Below, in pieces: positions 5,268-7,764 of a DNA stretch of 7,764 bases; positions within the stretch are counted from its first letter, which is position 1, and the number at the start of each line of letters is the position of its first letter. The stretch is from JAUSPI01 sp964650385 (GTDB lineage Bacteria > Desulfobacterota > Syntrophia > Syntrophales > JADFWA01): positions 1 to 7,764 of the forward strand of contig CAZYTP010000107.1 of assembly GCA_964650385.1 (NCBI GenBank), read 5' to 3'. The notes below the pieces were generated by a model. The model ran no database searches. It worked only from the letters and a program-made list of their open reading frames with translations, and was not told the origin of the DNA. A program made the translations under genes and the position numbers.

Positions 5268-6722
5268 ATGTCTGAGAAACCAAGAGTAAGATTTGCACCC
5301 TCTCCTACCGGGGATCTTCATGTAGGAAATGCCAGGACCGCCCTTTTCAATTGGCTCTTTGCCAGACATCATGGGGGAGATTTTATCGTCCGGATTGAGG
5401 ATACCGATAGGGCAAGGACCTCAGAAAGATTTGAAAAAGGGATTCTTCAGGACTTGAGATGGCTTTCTATTGACTGGGACGAAGGACCTGAAAAAGATGG
5501 TGCATTCGGCCCTTATCACCAGTATGAAAGACTTGATATATATGACCATTACCTGAAAAAGCTTATAGAGGAGGATAGGGTATATCGCTGTTACTGTACA
5601 GATGATGAACTCGAAGCAGAGAGAAAAGCCCTTCTTTCGAAGCGGATGATGCCGCGTTATATGGGGAAATGTAAAAATCTCTCTGACAAGGAAAAGAGAA
5701 GGCTTGAAGGTGAGGGGCGAAGGTCGGCTTTCCGCTTCAAGGTTGGAGAAGGAACTGTTGAGTTTAACGATTTGATCCGTAATGATGTAAAATTTGATTG
5801 TGATTCGATAGGTGATTTTATCGTAGTGCGTTCCAACGGTGTTCCCGCCTATAACTTTGCTGTTGTCGTTGATGATCATCTCATGGAAATAACCCATGTA
5901 ATCAGAGGTGAGGATCACCTTTCCAATACCGCCCTTCAGCTGCTTATCTATAAAGCACTCGGTTTTAAACCCCCCCGATTTGCACACCATTCACTTATTT
6001 TAGGAAAAGACCGCTCGAAGCTGAGTAAGCGGCATGGCGCCGTCTCGGTTAAGGCTTTCAGGGATAAGGGTATTTTACCCGATGCATTTTCTAATTACCT
6101 TTCGATTCTTGGGAGTTCCTTCGCCGGGGTAAGGGAACTCTGCACCATTGATGAAATTATCAACGTTTTTTCTCTGCAAAAGGCTGGCAGAAGCGGAGCA
6201 ATTTTTGACGAGGACAAACTGAGATGGCTGAACAAAGCATACATAAGAAAATATGATGTTGAGAAACTGACGGAGCTATTGACCCCCTATATTAAGGATG
6301 CGGGATATGATTGTGATATTATGGATCGCCGGTGGCTTCATTCCGTGGTGGATGCTATAAAGGGCAACCTCGGTACACTTTCCGAAGCCGGAGAATATAT
6401 TGATGTATTTTTTGATGAGAAGTATAAAATTATGGAAGATGCCGCATCAATCCTTAAGGAAGGGTACGCCTCGACGGTTGTAAAATCGCTTCATGAAGCG
6501 TTGATGTCAGAAGATTGTACGGAAGATAATTTATATGGCTGTATTGTAGATATTGTGAGTAACAAAACGGGTTTTAAGGGGAAAAAGTTATTTATGCCTA
6601 TGAGGGCCGCAATAACCGGTAAGACCTGGGGCCCTGAACTCGACAGGCTTTTTGCCATACTTGGCAAAGAATCCCTTCTTAAAAGGGCCAAGGAGGCAGC
6701 CGCCATCTACGGTCGGGCGTAA
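5268..6722 (+). CDS. gltX: Glutamyl-tRNA synthetase (glutamate-tRNA ligase)
   Basis: A 484-residue class I aminoacyl-tRNA synthetase that activates glutamate with ATP and charges tRNA-Glu in the cytosol. The Rossmann catalytic domain opens with RFAPSPTGDLHVGNARTALF, where HVGN (18-21) is the HIGH signature. FIVRIEDTDRARTS follows, and the second ATP motif is K251-L-S-K-R255 (KMSKS type). C108 and C110 (RCYCT) with C135 (MGKC) resemble the zinc-knuckle cysteines of some GluRS. The anticodon-binding helical domain begins near FDEDKLRWLNKAYIRK and ends with FMPMRAAITGKTWGPEL and a helical tail. The length is standard. The sequence does not tell whether it also misacylates tRNA-Gln for the GatCAB pathway. 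The final codons (Y-G-R-A-stop) lie in a palindromic element. The gene follows ispF by 89 bp across the TGAACCC array and may be co-transcribed with ispDF. Confidence 0.96.
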   Translation: MSEKPRVRFAPSPTGDLHVGNARTALFNWLFARHHGGDFIVRIEDTDRARTSERFEKGILQDLRWLSIDWDEGPEKDGAFGPYHQYERLDIYDHYLKKLIEEDRVYRCYCTDDELEAERKALLSKRMMPRYMGKCKNLSDKEKRRLEGEGRRSAFRFKVGEGTVEFNDLIRNDVKFDCDSIGDFIVVRSNGVPAYNFAVVVDDHLMEITHVIRGEDHLSNTALQLLIYKALGFKPPRFAHHSLILGKDRSKLSKRHGAVSVKAFRDKGILPDAFSNYLSILGSSFAGVRELCTIDEIINVFSLQKAGRSGAIFDEDKLRWLNKAYIRKYDVEKLTELLTPYIKDAGYDCDIMDRRWLHSVVDAIKGNLGTLSEAGEYIDVFFDEKYKIMEDAASILKEGYASTVVKSLHEALMSEDCTEDNLYGCIVDIVSNKTGFKGKKLFMPMRAAITGKTWGPELDRLFAILGKESLLKRAKEAAAIYGRA

Positions 6723-6734
6723 AGCCCGACCGTA
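6708..6734. repeat. Perfect 11-bp hairpin containing the gltX stop codon
   Basis: TACGGTCGGGC (6708-6718) pairs fully with GCCCGACCGTA (6724-6734), and the five-base loop is GTAAA. The TAA stop of gltX (6720-6722) lies in the loop. No T-tract follows, so it is not a classical intrinsic terminator, although the stem is very stable. It could slow RNA polymerase or protect the 3' end of the mRNA. Confidence 0.8.
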
Positions 6735-6735
6735 C

Positions 6736-6783
6736 TGTAGGGGCCGATACCCTTATCGGCCCGTTCAGGGAACGAGCCCTACA
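6736..6783. repeat. Palindromic intergenic element with nested hairpin
   Basis: An outer pair TGTAGGG (6736-6742) and CCCTACA (6777-6783) overlaps an inner 9-bp perfect hairpin, GGGCCGATA (6741-6749) with TATCGGCCC (6754-6762). A further AGGG/CCCT pair lies at about 6767-6780. The architecture (GTAGGGGC, inner hairpin, CCGTTCAGGG, then CCCTACA) resembles dispersed intergenic palindromes seen in many environmental bacterial genomes. It has no coding capacity and abuts the hairpin at 6708-6734. Confidence 0.6.
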
Positions 6784-6791
6784 TGCTTGAC

Positions 6792-6820
6792 TTGACCTGG
6801 ATATTCCTGATATATATAAA
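6792..6820 (+). promoter_or_regulatory. Predicted sigma70-type promoter of pgk
   Basis: TTGACC (6792-6797) and TATAAA (6815-6820) are separated by 17 nt. A second overlapping pair, TTGACT (6787-6792) and TATATA (6811-6816) with 18 nt, is also possible. They lie 44 to 54 bp before the pgk start codon and after the palindromic elements, so pgk probably starts a new transcript. Confidence 0.65.
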
Positions 6821-6864
6821 AATCATTTTTCAGTAGTATTCAATAATAAAGATGAGGATGCCCA

Positions 6865-7764
6865 ATGAAATTTATAGATGAAATAGATATAAAGGGAAAG
6901 AGAGTACTCTTCAGGGTCGATTTTAATGTTCCTCTGGATAATGATTTAAACATTGTTGATGATACGAGGATAAGGGCTGTACTTCCTACTATCAATTATG
7001 CACTGGATGAGCATGCAAAGGTAATCATTATGTCTCATCTCGGGAGGCCCAAAGGCGAAGCTACCAAAAGGCTCAGCCTTGCCCCGGTGAGAAAGAGGCT
7101 GTCACGCCTGCTGGGTAAGCCGGTACAGATGGCCGATGATTGTATAGGCGACAATGTTAAAAGCATGATTGATGAGATGGGACAGGGAGACATCCTCCTT
7201 CTTGAGAACTTAAGATTTCATCCGGGGGAGACCCTAAATTCTGATGTATTCGCGAGAGAGCTGGCAAGTTATGCCGATGTGTATATCGATGATGCCTTTG
7301 GAAATGCTCACCGGTGCCACGCATCAAATGTCGGGATCACCAAATTTGCCAAGAAGAGCGGGGCGGGTTTTCTCATGAAAAAAGAGTTGAACTATTTTGA
7401 CAAAGCAATGGAAGATCCGGCGAGACCTCTTGTGGCCATAGTTGGTGGTTCGAAGGTGTCAGGCAAATTTGAAGCAGTTATTCATCTTATTAAAAAGGTA
7501 GATAAGATGATTATTGGCGGCGGTATGGCTTTTACCTTCCTCAAGGCGAAGGGCTGTGAGGTCGGTAAATCCCTCGTAGAAGAAGATCTGCTGGATAAAG
7601 CCACAGAGGTTATAAAAACTGCCAGAGAACATGGTGTAAAATTTTATCTTCCCGTTGATTGTGTTATTGCTGAGGGAATGAGAGCCGACGCTGAAACGAA
7701 GATTGTTCCGGTGCAGGAAATTAATTCTAACTGGATGGGGCTCGATATAGGGCCTGCTACCATT
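6865..7764 (+). CDS. pgk: Phosphoglycerate kinase (5' part, runs off the window)
   Basis: The first 300 codons of a protein usually near 400 residues. It transfers phosphate between 1,3-bisphosphoglycerate and ADP in glycolysis and gluconeogenesis, in the cytosol. The substrate-binding domain is complete: RVDFNVPL (17-24, D19 and N21), DDTRIR (32-37, R35), MSHLGRP (56-62, H58 and R61), LENLRFHPGE (113-122, R117) and DAFGNAHRCHAS (143-154, R150). The nucleotide-binding domain begins with AIVGGSKVSGK (191-201, K197 and K201) and continues through IIGGGMAFTF (216-225). The ADP/ATP-binding C-terminal portion is outside the window. GAGG (6854-6857) lies 7 nt before the ATG. No frameshift or missing key residue is seen. 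A good promoter precedes the gene. Confidence 0.96.
   Translation, partial: MKFIDEIDIKGKRVLFRVDFNVPLDNDLNIVDDTRIRAVLPTINYALDEHAKVIIMSHLGRPKGEATKRLSLAPVRKRLSRLLGKPVQMADDCIGDNVKSMIDEMGQGDILLLENLRFHPGETLNSDVFARELASYADVYIDDAFGNAHRCHASNVGITKFAKKSGAGFLMKKELNYFDKAMEDPARPLVAIVGGSKVSGKFEAVIHLIKKVDKMIIGGGMAFTFLKAKGCEVGKSLVEEDLLDKATEVIKTAREHGVKFYLPVDCVIAEGMRADAETKIVPVQEINSNWMGLDIGPATI

Noticed and set aside
5421..5990. 189-codon open frame on the minus strand inside gltX
   Set aside because: It is antisense to the conserved catalytic domain of GltX, with no motif and no supporting start region.

Overview
This window looks like a stretch of bacterial housekeeping chromosome from a metagenome-type draft assembly. 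All genes I can support lie on the + strand: the 3' end of an NlpD/EnvC-like LytM-domain gene, a radical SAM enzyme, a CarD-family RNA polymerase-binding regulator, a membrane-anchored PIN-TRAM protein (YacL type), ispD, ispF, gltX and the first 300 codons of pgk. The combination CarD - PIN/TRAM - IspD - IspF - aminoacyl-tRNA synthetase, with moderate base composition, suggests a deltaproteobacterial (Desulfobacterota-like) organism. That assignment is an inference from family content and gene order.

Layout. 1-170 is the NlpD-like tail. 171-370 holds a GC hairpin and a good sigma70-type promoter, followed by the radical SAM gene (371-1519). An extended -10 promoter (1579-1607) drives carD (1647-2132). 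A 200-bp spacer ends in an unusually complete Shine-Dalgarno sequence for the PIN-TRAM gene (2327/2336-3355). A 415-bp non-coding region follows, with several stems, a strong intrinsic terminator at 3575-3611 and a second short hairpin. Next come ispD (3771-4493) and ispF (4544-5178), then gltX (5268-6722). A compound palindromic element spans 6708-6783, and a strong promoter (6792-6820) precedes pgk (6865 to window end).

How the genes relate. IspD and IspF are steps 3 and 5 of the MEP isoprenoid pathway and are adjacent, as is common. GltX charges tRNA-Glu, and Pgk is glycolytic/gluconeogenic. CarD tunes promoter opening by RNA polymerase. These are core functions that sit together without forming one pathway. 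I found no defence system, mobile-element gene, CRISPR array, tRNA or rRNA.

The most useful unusual observations are structural. (i) The 100-N gap inside ispF is almost certainly an artefact: the 55 bases before it are repeated exactly after it, and collapsing this overlap restores a complete 159-residue IspF. (ii) Two 7-bp tandem arrays with related units (TGAACTC and TGAACCC, six units each) flank ispF, and the first has become the C-terminal tail and stop codon of ispD. (iii) The PIN-TRAM gene probably starts at a CTG placed 8 nt after a near-perfect anti-SD complement. (iv) The gltX stop codon lies in the loop of a perfect 11-bp hairpin that abuts a second palindromic element. (v) The region 3356-3611 may encode a structured RNA. 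No clearly new biological system is evident.
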